From positions 62,001-126,000 of the forward strand of contig JAKSDA010000201.1 in assembly GCA_022360315.1 (NCBI GenBank): DNA of 64,000 bases, read 5' to 3'. Shown here piece by piece: positions 25,750 through 33,610 of the stretch (positions within the stretch are counted from its first letter, which is position 1; every line of letters starts with the position of its first letter). This stretch comes from Pseudomonadota bacterium. Its GTDB lineage: Bacteria > Myxococcota_A > Polyangia > Haliangiales > Haliangiaceae. The translations under genes and the position numbers were made by a program. The notes under the pieces were generated by a model. It saw only the letters and a program-made list of their open reading frames with translations, made no database searches and had not been told where the DNA came from.

Positions 25750-26745
25750 TCAAGTATAGAGCGGGGGTCTGGAACGCGCAAAGGTGCCTTGGGCCAAGTC
25801 ATTGTCATCCGGACGGATCATCTCCTGAAGACACGATACCAGCCGGTCGAATACGCGTCCGCGCTCGCGCTCGTTGAATACTTCGTGCTGCATTCCGGCC
25901 AGCGAGTAATACAGCGAAGGCGTGCGCAACCTGGCACGTACAGCCCGGCTGACCGCGGGATCGGCAACGCGATCGTCCGCGGCGACCAACCACAGGGTCG
26001 GGACATCGATGCGCGCTGCAAACTCGGCTACATAGTCATGGGCTGCGAGTACGCAAGTGTACCACCTGGTACTCGCAGAGTCGTGGCACAGTGTGTCGAG
26101 GCGCCGCTCTTCCTGTTTCTCGGGATCACTGGTCAGCTCGTCCAGGGCGAGCTGGTTGGGCAGGGACAGCCTGGGCAACAGGCGACCCAGAGCCCGGCCA
26201 ATGAGGTCCTTTGTCGGGGCAACGCCGGTTCCGAAACCCAAAAATGGTGAGGACAAGACGGCGGCTGCAATGCGGTCGGGCTTGCGCACTGGATCACACA
26301 AAGCGCGCAGGATCACCAGTCCGCCATTGCTGTGTCCGAGCAGAAATCGCGGCACCTCCGGTTCCGGCTGGGCCGCGCGCACGCGCCTGTCCAGCTCTTC
26401 GAGCGCGGCGGCGAGATCGTCGAGATACTCGCCGATGTCGCCGATATGGCCGCGCTGCCCCGCAGAACGGCCATGTCCGCGCATATCGTACGAAAGAACC
26501 GAGATTCGAGCCCGAGTCAACACGTGGGCGAGCTCGCGATAACGCCCGCAGTGCTCGAAATACCCGTGTGCCACGACAACAGCAGCTCGGGCCAGAGTCA
26601 TCGGTTCAGCTCCCCGGGGATCTCGCGCAGCGAAGAACTCGCCGTACAGGTCAGTCCCGTCGTTGGACGCAAAGCGAAACGTCTCGCTGGGATCGACTGG
26701 ACCCGGTACGCGAATCGCGTACTCGTTGGAGCGAGCAGTGGTCAT
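25750..26745 (-). CDS. Alpha/beta hydrolase, monoacylglycerol-lipase-like
   Basis: 331 residues. VVAHGYFEHCGRY gives the oxyanion-hole HG motif, YDMRGHGRSAGQRGH is typical of monoglyceride lipases, and GHSNGG is the nucleophile elbow (near residue 145). A WLVAADDRVADP segment supplies the Asp and the QHEVFNE segment the His of the triad. No signal peptide, so cytoplasmic. Hydrolyses a carboxylic ester, probably of a lipid. TAGATT 6 nt before the ATG suggests a leaderless transcript. Divergent from the secreted protein at 26843. Confidence 0.88.
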   Translation of the reverse strand: MTTARSNEYAIRVPGPVDPSETFRFASNDGTDLYGEFFAARDPRGAEPMTLARAAVVVAHGYFEHCGRYRELAHVLTRARISVLSYDMRGHGRSAGQRGHIGDIGEYLDDLAAALEELDRRVRAAQPEPEVPRFLLGHSNGGLVILRALCDPVRKPDRIAAAVLSSPFLGFGTGVAPTKDLIGRALGRLLPRLSLPNQLALDELTSDPEKQEERRLDTLCHDSASTRWYTCVLAAHDYVAEFAARIDVPTLWLVAADDRVADPAVSRAVRARLRTPSLYYSLAGMQHEVFNERERGRVFDRLVSCLQEMIRPDDNDLAQGTFARSRPPLYT

Positions 26746-26751
26746 GGGTAG

Positions 26752-26757
26752 AATCTA
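26752..26757 (-). promoter_or_regulatory. -10-like TAGATT, 6 nt before ATG 26745
   Basis: TAGATT on the minus strand, six bases, then the hydrolase ATG; no Shine-Dalgarno. The divergent intergenic region also holds TTGAA-N5-TTCAA at 26782-26796, a possible operator half-site pair. Confidence 0.45.
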
Positions 26758-26842
26758 TATCATGCTAGACTGGCGCACGGATTGAATATTTTTCAAGACT
26801 TGCGAGTCTGTGGAGACGCATGATTCAGTGCGGAGTCTCGAT

Positions 26843-27451
26843 ATGCGAATTGTCCATACAGCATTGGTCGCCTTGCTTCTTACAGGTCTCTGCGCGCTTT
26901 CCAGCGGTCCGGCACACGCCGAGCGGAAGGTGTATCTGAACGGAGTGGATCTGGCCGATGTGGATGTCCGCGGGCACCGCTTCGACGGATGTGAAGTCCG
27001 CTTCGACAAGGCCGGCAATATCTACATCACGGTCAAAGGCCTCAAGATTGAAACGGCCGCGGCGTCGACCAACAAGAACAACTCTCCCGCAACTCTTGGC
27101 AAGCGCTACTTCATGGTGGTGAAGCCGGTTCGGGGTGGCAACGCGCCGTATCGAGTGACAGTGTACCTCAACGGCAAGCTCACTCGTCTCGTCAAGGGGT
27201 CGAACGAAATGCAGGTCTTCGAGATCACGAAGTATGTCAGACCGGGCGACAACCAGGTGAGAATGATTGCGGTCCGCGAGCTGGGAAAAAAGGCGCTAAG
27301 TCGTTCACCCAAGGACGTATTAGAGATCGTCCTGGGTCGGGGCACCATCAAAAATGGTGCGGTGATCATCCAGGTACCCCATGTCGAGTATCGCCGTAAT
27401 GCGTCGGAAACAAAGAGGTTTGACGAGACATTTCACTTTGCCGGCGAATGA
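26843..27451 (+). CDS. Secreted protein of unknown function
   Basis: 202 residues from ATG 26843, which has GGAG at 26832-26835; an ATG at 26810 would add 11 residues before the signal peptide. Signal peptide MRIVHTALVALLLTGLCALS with cleavage near AHAERK. The mature part is beta-rich with a YLNG repeat-like phrase (KVYLNGVDLADVDV and TVYLNGKLTRLV) and many Lys/Arg. It starts a set of envelope genes on the plus strand. No recognised domain. Confidence 0.75.
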   Translation: MRIVHTALVALLLTGLCALSSGPAHAERKVYLNGVDLADVDVRGHRFDGCEVRFDKAGNIYITVKGLKIETAAASTNKNNSPATLGKRYFMVVKPVRGGNAPYRVTVYLNGKLTRLVKGSNEMQVFEITKYVRPGDNQVRMIAVRELGKKALSRSPKDVLEIVLGRGTIKNGAVIIQVPHVEYRRNASETKRFDETFHFAGE

Positions 27452-27481
27452 GAGCCAGGTCACGGCGAGCCGGGCCAGGCA

Positions 27482-27511
27482 TTGACAGCCTGTGAGGGCA
27501 TTTGCTAGCGT
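27482..27511 (+). promoter_or_regulatory. Promoter TTGACA-N18-TAGCGT upstream of the TPR lipoprotein
   Basis: Perfect -35 at 27482-27487 and TAGCGT at 27506-27511, nine bases before ATG 27521. Same boxes as the promoter at 1668-1696. Confidence 0.55.
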
Positions 27512-27520
27512 GCCTTGTTG

Positions 27521-28396
27521 ATGCAAGGTAACTGGCCAAGATTGCTCGTTTTTCTGGCAATTGCATGGGCGATTGCGTGTGCCGGATCGGGGGCGCAATA
27601 CGACCAGAAAGCGATCGAGAAGAGCCAGACTCGGCTGGATCTGGCCAAGGATTTTCTCAGCAAGGGGCAGCTGGAGGGAGCCGAGACCGAGGCCCACAAG
27701 GCCCTGGCGTTTTATCCCGGCAACGAGGAGGCCCATTATCTTCTCGGATTGGTCGATTTTCTGCGCGGGCTGGCCGCTCATAATCTTCTCGAGGTCGACG
27801 AGTGTATGACTGGGGTTGACGCCGAGGTATTGCGAGCTGAAAAGGATACCCACCTGAGCGCGGCGGAAGCGCATTTTGTCCGCGCGACTGAAATCGACCC
27901 GGAGTTTGGCGAGCCGTTGGCCAGTCGGGGCACCATCGCGACCCTGCTCGGTCGGTACGACGAAGCGGTCGAGTATCTGACCACTGCATTGAGTCTACCG
28001 GCCCGACTTCAAAACATCGCCCTGGTGCGGGCCAATCTGGGGTGGGCGTATTTCCACAAAGCCAATCTGGTATCCGCAGCCAAAGAGCTTCTCCAGGCAG
28101 CCCAGTTTCAACCCGGCATGTGTGTGGCAACTTATCGTCTTGGAAGGGTTTACTTTGCTCGCAAAGAGTGGGAAAAAGCCCTACAGAAGTTTCGAGATGT
28201 TGTGGGGCGGGACTGCCCCATACAAGATGCGCATCTTTATCTCATGAGGACCTACGTCGCGATCGGCTCGACCGAGGAGCAAACCGATCCGCTGCCAGTC
28301 GCCGAGAAAGCGTGTGTGGCACTGGCTCCACGAAGCTGCGTTGCAGCGCAATGCCGCCTGGTCGCGTCGGAGGCTTTGCGGCCTGGAACACCGTGA
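27521..28396 (+). CDS. TPR lipoprotein, Tgl/PilF-like
   Basis: 291 residues. ATG 27521 gives the lipoprotein signal MQGNWPRLLVFLAIAWAIAC with lipobox AIAC. The mature protein is a string of about five TPR units (AKDFLSKGQLEGAETEAHKA, then HYLLGLVDFL, PLASRGTIATLLGRYDEA, LGWAYFHKANLVSA and YRLGRVYFARKEWEKA). Tgl/PilF lipoproteins sit in the outer membrane and help PilQ secretin assemble for type IV pili; the build and the following RodZ-like gene fit, but no pil genes are in the window. Three Cys near the C-terminus are unusual. Its stop overlaps the next start. Confidence 0.8.
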   Translation: MQGNWPRLLVFLAIAWAIACAGSGAQYDQKAIEKSQTRLDLAKDFLSKGQLEGAETEAHKALAFYPGNEEAHYLLGLVDFLRGLAAHNLLEVDECMTGVDAEVLRAEKDTHLSAAEAHFVRATEIDPEFGEPLASRGTIATLLGRYDEAVEYLTTALSLPARLQNIALVRANLGWAYFHKANLVSAAKELLQAAQFQPGMCVATYRLGRVYFARKEWEKALQKFRDVVGRDCPIQDAHLYLMRTYVAIGSTEEQTDPLPVAEKACVALAPRSCVAAQCRLVASEALRPGTP

Positions 28397-29703
28397 TGGA
28401 ACGCCGCCGCGCCACAACCGACGATTTGACGCAAAACCGGGAAGCGGTGTCGCCAATGAGCGAAGGTGCCATGGGCGAGGCGACATCTCGAGAGAGTTTC
28501 TGCAGCGATCTGATCGCGGCTCGCACAGATAGCGGCATGACACTGAATCAGATCGCGGATGTCACCCGCATTCCGACTCGTTCGCTGGAATGGCTGGAAT
28601 CGGGACAATTCGAAAAGCTGCCCGCCGATGTGTTCATACGCGGTTTTTTGCGCTCGTACTGCCGTTGTGTCGGATTGGATGTCGAGGAGACGATTCGCCG
28701 CTACGCCCGGTGTGGCATGACACCTGCGCCGGTCGCATCCCCTCTGGTGAACGAGCGTGGGAGTACGTCGTCGCCCTTTCGAGCGCGGCGCCCCACCACG
28801 GCATCGGACGCCTCGGCTGCGCCAGCCTGGGCAGAAGCCACCCAACGGATGAGTCTGATCCAGCGCGCCCGGCGAGCTCTGACCCAGAATAGCTCCACCG
28901 ACGAACCAGTCGGCGAGTCCGAGCGCTCGCAGCAGGAACCCGCGTCGGGTGACTTTGCCTGGGACCAGGTGGCCAAGAACCGGGCCGCTAGCTCGGCCGA
29001 GCCGGTGGATATTGCCAGGTCCACGGATGAGCAGAGCTTCTGGCTGGGCGACGGCGCGGCCGATAAGCCGATTTCGGCCCGAGACGGCCATGACCGCGCC
29101 GCAACGCATGATTCGATGGAAGCAGACGAGCCGATCAACGGCCGCGCGACCGCCTCGCTCGGCGAGACCTCGGCTTCGCATTGCCGGCCGCACGATCCCG
29201 ACGATGCGGATGATCTGGTCGAGGCGACAGCGGCAGACGAGCCCGTTGAATCGGCCGGAGTGGCTGATTCGACTTCCACCAAAACGGTCCGAAAAGCGCC
29301 TGTGCGGGCGCCTTCTCTCGTCATCGACGACGACTACCCCGAGCTGGCCGCTCTGCAAAGGGAAGAGCGCGACAAAGGAGACGCGGGTCGCGATGACCCG
29401 ACATGGCGCAGTTTTTTGCCGCCATCCCTGTTCGATAACGAGACCGGAGCACGGCGTAACGCATTGACACTGGCCGTGATCATCCTGGTTATCGTGGCGA
29501 CATTAACGATGTCGTATTTGCTCAGAAGGCCGAGTGATTCGGGTGACGGCGTCACCCAGAGAACGGTCATCCAGAACGTGGTCATCCGAGAAACGGTCAT
29601 CGAAGAGACGATGGCCGAGGTGCGGGGACCGGTACCCAGTGGCCCGCGAATCTGTCACGACCGAAGCGATCGTATTGCGCAGTGTCGCCTACCGCGATGC
29701 TGA
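28396..29703 (+). CDS. RodZ-like helix-turn-helix membrane protein
   Basis: 435 residues from ATG 28396 (a GTG at 28393 is equally placed); overlaps the preceding stop. An HTH_25-type Cro/C1 domain lies at about 35-105: SDLIAARTDSGMTLNQIAD, IPTRSLEWLESGQFEKLPAD, FIRGFLRSY. Then comes a long acidic, disordered region, one transmembrane helix near 355-375 (LTLAVIILVIVATLTMSYLL) and a short tail. RodZ proteins link the MreB cytoskeleton to the cell wall machinery; this one lacks the usual large periplasmic domain. Its last 65 bp overlap recO in another frame. Confidence 0.8.
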   Translation: MERRRATTDDLTQNREAVSPMSEGAMGEATSRESFCSDLIAARTDSGMTLNQIADVTRIPTRSLEWLESGQFEKLPADVFIRGFLRSYCRCVGLDVEETIRRYARCGMTPAPVASPLVNERGSTSSPFRARRPTTASDASAAPAWAEATQRMSLIQRARRALTQNSSTDEPVGESERSQQEPASGDFAWDQVAKNRAASSAEPVDIARSTDEQSFWLGDGAADKPISARDGHDRAATHDSMEADEPINGRATASLGETSASHCRPHDPDDADDLVEATAADEPVESAGVADSTSTKTVRKAPVRAPSLVIDDDYPELAALQREERDKGDAGRDDPTWRSFLPPSLFDNETGARRNALTLAVIILVIVATLTMSYLLRRPSDSGDGVTQRTVIQNVVIRETVIEETMAEVRGPVPSGPRICHDRSDRIAQCRLPRC

Positions 29704-30433
29704 TCGCATCGTGACGCTGTATACCCGAGGGCGTGGTCGGCTATCTGCGCTGGCCCGGTCGGCCCGCTCGTCGCGCAAGCGTTTTGCCGGATGTCTCGAC
29801 TTCTTCACCGTGTCCACCATGCACCTGTCGACGCGCAGCAACGCCGAACTGTGGACCTTGACGTCTGCCGAGTTGGCCACTCGGTTTGCCAGATTGACCG
29901 GTGATATGGCCAGCTATGCTCACGCCAGCTACGGAACCGAGCTGGTCCGTGAGTTGACGGCTGCCGAGGTGCCCGATGAGCGTGTTCTCGACCTGGTCGT
30001 CGAACTGTACCGAGAACTCGACCGGGACGGTGCGTATCTCCCGCTTTTGCGCGCGTTCGAACTGCGCCTGCTCGAACTGGTCGGGCTCGCGCCGGTGCTC
30101 GACCGCTGTGTTGGCTGCGGCAGCCGCGATATCGATGGCCGTGGAATGGTTCTCGACCCCGAGCGCGGTGGTGTGTGCTGCCCGAGCTGTGCTGCGTTTG
30201 CCCGCAATGTAGGAGTCCGGCCGCTCTCTGGTGGCGCCCGTCGAGATCTGCGCACAGTGCAATCGGTCGGCTCGCTGGGCGACGCCCGTTCGGTGCGCAT
30301 GGCTCCGGCCGAAGCAGGAGAAGCTCGCGATGCTGTCCTGGCACTGGTGATGAGCCATGTAGGGAAACCTCTGCGCTCTGTCGAGTTCATCGCCAAAGTG
30401 AGTGGAGCAGCGAGGCAACGGCGTGAGTCGTAG
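29639..30433 (+). CDS. recO: DNA repair protein RecO
   Basis: 264 residues from GTG 29639, with the family start TTEAIVLRSVAYRDADRIVTLY right after. RecO works with RecR/RecF to load RecA on gapped DNA. OB-fold N-terminal domain, helical middle, and a four-Cys zinc site (CVGCG and CCPSC) at about 160-190. The frame runs further up but overlaps the RodZ-like gene; even the shortest sensible start overlaps it by 65 bp. Confidence 0.9.
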   Translation: MARESVTTEAIVLRSVAYRDADRIVTLYTRGRGRLSALARSARSSRKRFAGCLDFFTVSTMHLSTRSNAELWTLTSAELATRFARLTGDMASYAHASYGTELVRELTAAEVPDERVLDLVVELYRELDRDGAYLPLLRAFELRLLELVGLAPVLDRCVGCGSRDIDGRGMVLDPERGGVCCPSCAAFARNVGVRPLSGGARRDLRTVQSVGSLGDARSVRMAPAEAGEARDAVLALVMSHVGKPLRSVEFIAKVSGAARQRRES

Positions 30434-30452
30434 AATGGGACCGGTCGTCGTG

Positions 30453-30458
30453 TAGAAT
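30453..30458 (+). promoter_or_regulatory. -10-like TAGAAT, 8 nt before ATG 30467
   Basis: TGTAGAATATG box eight bases before the start; GTAGAAT also occurs 22 bp upstream. No Shine-Dalgarno is visible. Confidence 0.4.
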
Positions 30459-30466
30459 ATGTATCC

Positions 30467-31756
30467 ATGAGAACTGAACGCGACGATCGACCGGTTCTTC
30501 CGATCTGCATGAATCCGAGCTGCATTCCCCGGCAGAGATTGCAGCCGGCTCGCCAGGCGATCGTTCTGATCGCGGCTATCGCCGTGATCGTATCCGGGTT
30601 GTTTGCAGTGGACGCGGCGCCAGCCCTTGCCAGTGACACCAAGAAGGCGCGCAAACTTTTGCAAAAAGGCGACAAGTATCTGCGCCGCGCCGACCGTCGC
30701 GCGCAACAGGGCAAGGGCAAACGGGCCAAGCGGTATTATCAAAAGGCCCTGACCAACTATCAAAAAGCCTACAAGCTGGTTCCCAAGGCGACCATCTTCA
30801 TGGCGATCGCCCGGGCTGAGGCCGGCCTCGAGCGCCATGCAGACGCGATCACGCATTTTCAAAAAGTCGTCGCGGAAGTCGATGACGACGCGCTCAAAAG
30901 GGAAGCACGCCAGCACATCGACAAGCTCAAACAGCACGTTGCAGCGGTGAAGTTCGCGATCGGGCCAAGTGGCGCTGCACTGAGCATTGACGGCGTTCCG
31001 CGCGGTGCCGCACCGATCGAAGGGATGGTTTTTCTGGCCCCCGGAAAGCACACGCTCACCGTGACCTCGGAGGGCTACGCACCCTACGAGGCCAAGCTCG
31101 ACCTCGGTGCCGGTAGGGAATCGACTCAGACGATCGAACTCAGACCCAGCTCGGCTGCAGCTTCGACACTCAACACCACGACAGGGACATCGGCAACAGC
31201 GAGCCGTGCCACTGTCGACAAGCCGGCCGAGCCCGAAAGCAAACCCGCGCCCGAGCCGGCGATCCGGACCAGGCCAAAGCCAGGGCGGGAGTCCAGGTCA
31301 TCGTCCGAGCGCCGGCCCAGGCCAGTATTCGATACCGAGCGGCTGCCCACTCTCGAGGAATCGCGCAAACGCCGACGGCGGCGATTGAGCGTCAACCAGC
31401 CGGGCAGGGGACGCATGATACTGGGCACGACCGTGACGGTGGGATTTCTCACCGGGGCCGCGGTGACCGGCCTTGCCGCGCTGCAAAAAAACGATACGTT
31501 CAAGGACGACGACGAGTTGAGGAGTGCCCGCGACGACGCCAGGGATTCGGGAAAATCGCTGGCCCTGACCACCGACATTCTGCTCGCCGGTGCCACTCTC
31601 GCCGGTGCCTACACGGTCTATCACTACTTCACATCGTACCGGCCGCAAAAGAAAGCGTACGAGGAGCACCAGCGCAGACGTCGAGACCCCACCTTTCTCA
31701 TCTCCGGCTACGTCGACGGGCGAGGTGGTGGATTGGCTGTACTCGGACATTTCTGA
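30467..31756 (+). CDS. TPR and PEGA-domain envelope protein
   Basis: 429 residues. N-terminal membrane segment or uncleaved signal at about 27-55 (AIVLIAAIAVIVSGLFAV). Basic TPR-like helices at about 60-150 (KRYYQKALTNYQKAYKLV, ITHFQKVVAEV), then a PEGA domain at about 165-225 (ALSIDGVPRGAAPIEGMVFLAPGKHTLTVT style), a Ser/Pro/Arg-rich linker, and a second hydrophobic pair near 320-335 and 365-380. PEGA domains are surface-associated and common in myxobacterial envelope proteins. Function unknown. It lies 33 bp after recO. Confidence 0.78.
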   Translation: MRTERDDRPVLPICMNPSCIPRQRLQPARQAIVLIAAIAVIVSGLFAVDAAPALASDTKKARKLLQKGDKYLRRADRRAQQGKGKRAKRYYQKALTNYQKAYKLVPKATIFMAIARAEAGLERHADAITHFQKVVAEVDDDALKREARQHIDKLKQHVAAVKFAIGPSGAALSIDGVPRGAAPIEGMVFLAPGKHTLTVTSEGYAPYEAKLDLGAGRESTQTIELRPSSAAASTLNTTTGTSATASRATVDKPAEPESKPAPEPAIRTRPKPGRESRSSSERRPRPVFDTERLPTLEESRKRRRRRLSVNQPGRGRMILGTTVTVGFLTGAAVTGLAALQKNDTFKDDDELRSARDDARDSGKSLALTTDILLAGATLAGAYTVYHYFTSYRPQKKAYEEHQRRRRDPTFLISGYVDGRGGGLAVLGHF

Positions 31757-31830
31757 TATTGTTGCCGATGTAGTCATAGATACTTTCCCTTTATGGAAGA
31801 CGCGTGTAGAACGGTTGTAGAAACGGTCGT

Positions 31831-32535
31831 ATGTCGAATCCCAACGGGCACAACCAATATCCGGGCTATGGCCACCCTCCCGGGGGATACGGCGGCGGCT
31901 ATCCCCATATGCCGCAGAACCAGGCCGGATCGGCGCCCTATGCCATGCCACCGGGGGCCCGGCCGGTTCCTCATATGCCAGGAGCGGGCCGAGGACCCTC
32001 GCGCGCGTTGCCGATCATCGTGGCTGGCGGTCTTGCAGTTGGCGTCTTTGGCGGTCTGATGATCGTGCGCGGCACGGGAAGTTCAGGGGCAGCGACAGGT
32101 GCTCCAAAAGTCGATGCCGGGTCCATCCCCGTAGTGATCCGTGGCGGCCCCTCTACTGGCCACGATGCCGGTGTTGCACCGCCAAAACCGCCGCCGAGAG
32201 CACCCGACGCCGCTGTTGCGGTTGCTCCCATGCCCGTGGATGCCGCTCCACCCGAGATTGCCCGGGCAGTGATCACGTTTGACGTAAAGCCGACCGGGGC
32301 CGCGATCACGGTCGATGGCGAGCCAGTTGAAGGCACCACGTACGAATGCGAACTCGGTAAAGACGGGGCCAAAAAAGTCGACATACGGGCCTCGGCCCGC
32401 GGTTATTTCAACAAGGCGCTCAGCCACACGATCACCGGCGATGAGGTAGTGCGCATTCGCCTGGGTCGAAGGCGTCCGAGCTCGTCGACCGGCCGCAAGC
32501 AAAAGTCCAGCGACACATTCATTGATATCGACTGA
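31831..32535 (+). CDS. Single-pass membrane protein with PEGA-like domain
   Basis: 234 residues. N-terminal 55 residues are Gly/Pro/Tyr/His-rich and disordered (GYGHPPGGYGGGYPHMP), followed by one transmembrane helix at about 60-78 (PIIVAGGLAVGVFGGLMIV), a Pro/Ala linker and a C-terminal PEGA-like beta domain at about 150-215 (VITFDVKPTGAAITVDGEPV, ASARGYF). The cytoplasmic Gly/Pro part resembles tails seen on myxobacterial kinases and their substrates. Same strand as the preceding PEGA gene, 74 bp away. Confidence 0.72.
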   Translation: MSNPNGHNQYPGYGHPPGGYGGGYPHMPQNQAGSAPYAMPPGARPVPHMPGAGRGPSRALPIIVAGGLAVGVFGGLMIVRGTGSSGAATGAPKVDAGSIPVVIRGGPSTGHDAGVAPPKPPPRAPDAAVAVAPMPVDAAPPEIARAVITFDVKPTGAAITVDGEPVEGTTYECELGKDGAKKVDIRASARGYFNKALSHTITGDEVVRIRLGRRRPSSSTGRKQKSSDTFIDID

Positions 32536-32591
32536 CTCGGCTGCTGCCGGTGCGAGCGCATGAGCCGGCCGTCACGCCTGTTCGAGCTCGT

Positions 32592-32616
32592 CCCGTGCCG
32601 ACAGGCCTGTCACGGG
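32592..32616. terminator. Hairpin between convergent genes
   Basis: CCCGTG...GACAGG pairs with CCTGTCACGGG across the 3' ends of the two convergent genes. The stem is GC-rich with a two-base bulge and almost no loop, and there is no T-run, so the terminator role is tentative. Confidence 0.3.
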
Positions 32617-33218
32617 CCGACCACGATGGACAGCGTGTAATCGGTTTCTGCGTTCGAGATGGTCGGATAGACCTCAATCGCGTAGAGCGCGCCGTTTGTG
32701 AGTTCTGCACTGGAGGCGCTGAGGCTCGTCATTCCACCAGCGCCTTCGATTTCTTTGATCACCTTGTCATTGTCGAGCACTGCCGGGTCGTGCAAGCGCA
32801 AACCCAGCTCTCCGCCACCCTGGTACTCGAGTGCGATGGTGACCCCTTGATCTACCGGGGCCGTCACGCTGAAGAAATCAGTGCCCGTTCCGGCGCAAAT
32901 CGATGCGATGACCGGTGTGCCCGGCAGTCCGGTGTCAGCTTCAGCAGTGGCGTTGTCGAGATCGTTGTTGGCTTCGAAGGCGCCACATTTCGAGGCAAAG
33001 AAGGCATCGATAACCACCTGGCCGGCGTCCTGCGCGTTGGTGCTGGACTCGCTGAAGTCCAGGATGAGCGAGCATCCGCTGGCCAGTGCACCGAGGGCGA
33101 GTGCCCATGACCAATACGATCGGACGATCCGGCTGCCCGACTGATCGGCCGGGGGTTCCGGCAAGCAATGCGAGGCGGGGTTCTCACGGCGCGGAGCGTC
33201 CGGACGGTTGGTAGACAT
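32610..33218 (-). CDS. Lipoprotein with PPC-like beta domain
   Basis: 202 residues from ATG 33218. The signal is preceded by a long polar leader; lipobox GALASGC, mature start CSLILDFSES. The mature part has an acidic start, two Cys (about 80 and 110) and a C-terminal beta-sandwich pattern (DFFSVTAPVDQGVTIALEY, YAIEVYPTISNAETDYTLSI) reminiscent of bacterial pre-peptidase C-terminal (PPC) domains. Such lipoproteins are abundant in myxobacteria. Function unknown. Confidence 0.65.
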   Translation of the reverse strand: MSTNRPDAPRRENPASHCLPEPPADQSGSRIVRSYWSWALALGALASGCSLILDFSESSTNAQDAGQVVIDAFFASKCGAFEANNDLDNATAEADTGLPGTPVIASICAGTGTDFFSVTAPVDQGVTIALEYQGGGELGLRLHDPAVLDNDKVIKEIEGAGGMTSLSASSAELTNGALYAIEVYPTISNAETDYTLSIVVGP

Positions 33219-33610
33219 GCCCCCAAGCATGGTTGGGACGGGAAAGATGGTCAAGAGATTGCGCGGCCTAGCCCGCCTTGACCCCCCCCACGACGCTCTG
33301 CTAATTTGCCGCGATTTCCATCCCATAGCGCCCCGAAGCAAGTTGACAAGGCGCTGTTGTTGGCATTCTAGGAGCGGTTGATCACAATTCACGATTTCTG
33401 GCGAATAATCGGGCCGAACAATCTGGCCAATCATCCGGAGCCTCGATGCCACGCTCGCGGAGCGTCTGCGCGGCGTTGATCTCGCTATCCGGAGCCCGGC
33501 GGGTGAGAATTCGGTGGTTTCGCGAAGCGCATTTATCACGACCTTACTCCCACGACCTTACTCCATGACCTCTACTCGAATTGCCGATTTCAGGCAGCTG
33601 GCGGTGTGAC
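33219..33610. other. Divergent intergenic region, no gene seen
   Basis: About 390 bp between the lipoprotein and ppdK starts. It is less GC-rich than its surroundings, has a run of six C at about 33284-33289 and no recognisable RNA gene. It should contain both promoters, but I cannot point to convincing boxes. Confidence 0.5.

Noticed and set aside
30467-31756. PEGA protein as a Ser/Thr kinase
   Set aside because: No HRD or DFG motif is present; only TPR-like helices and a PEGA domain.
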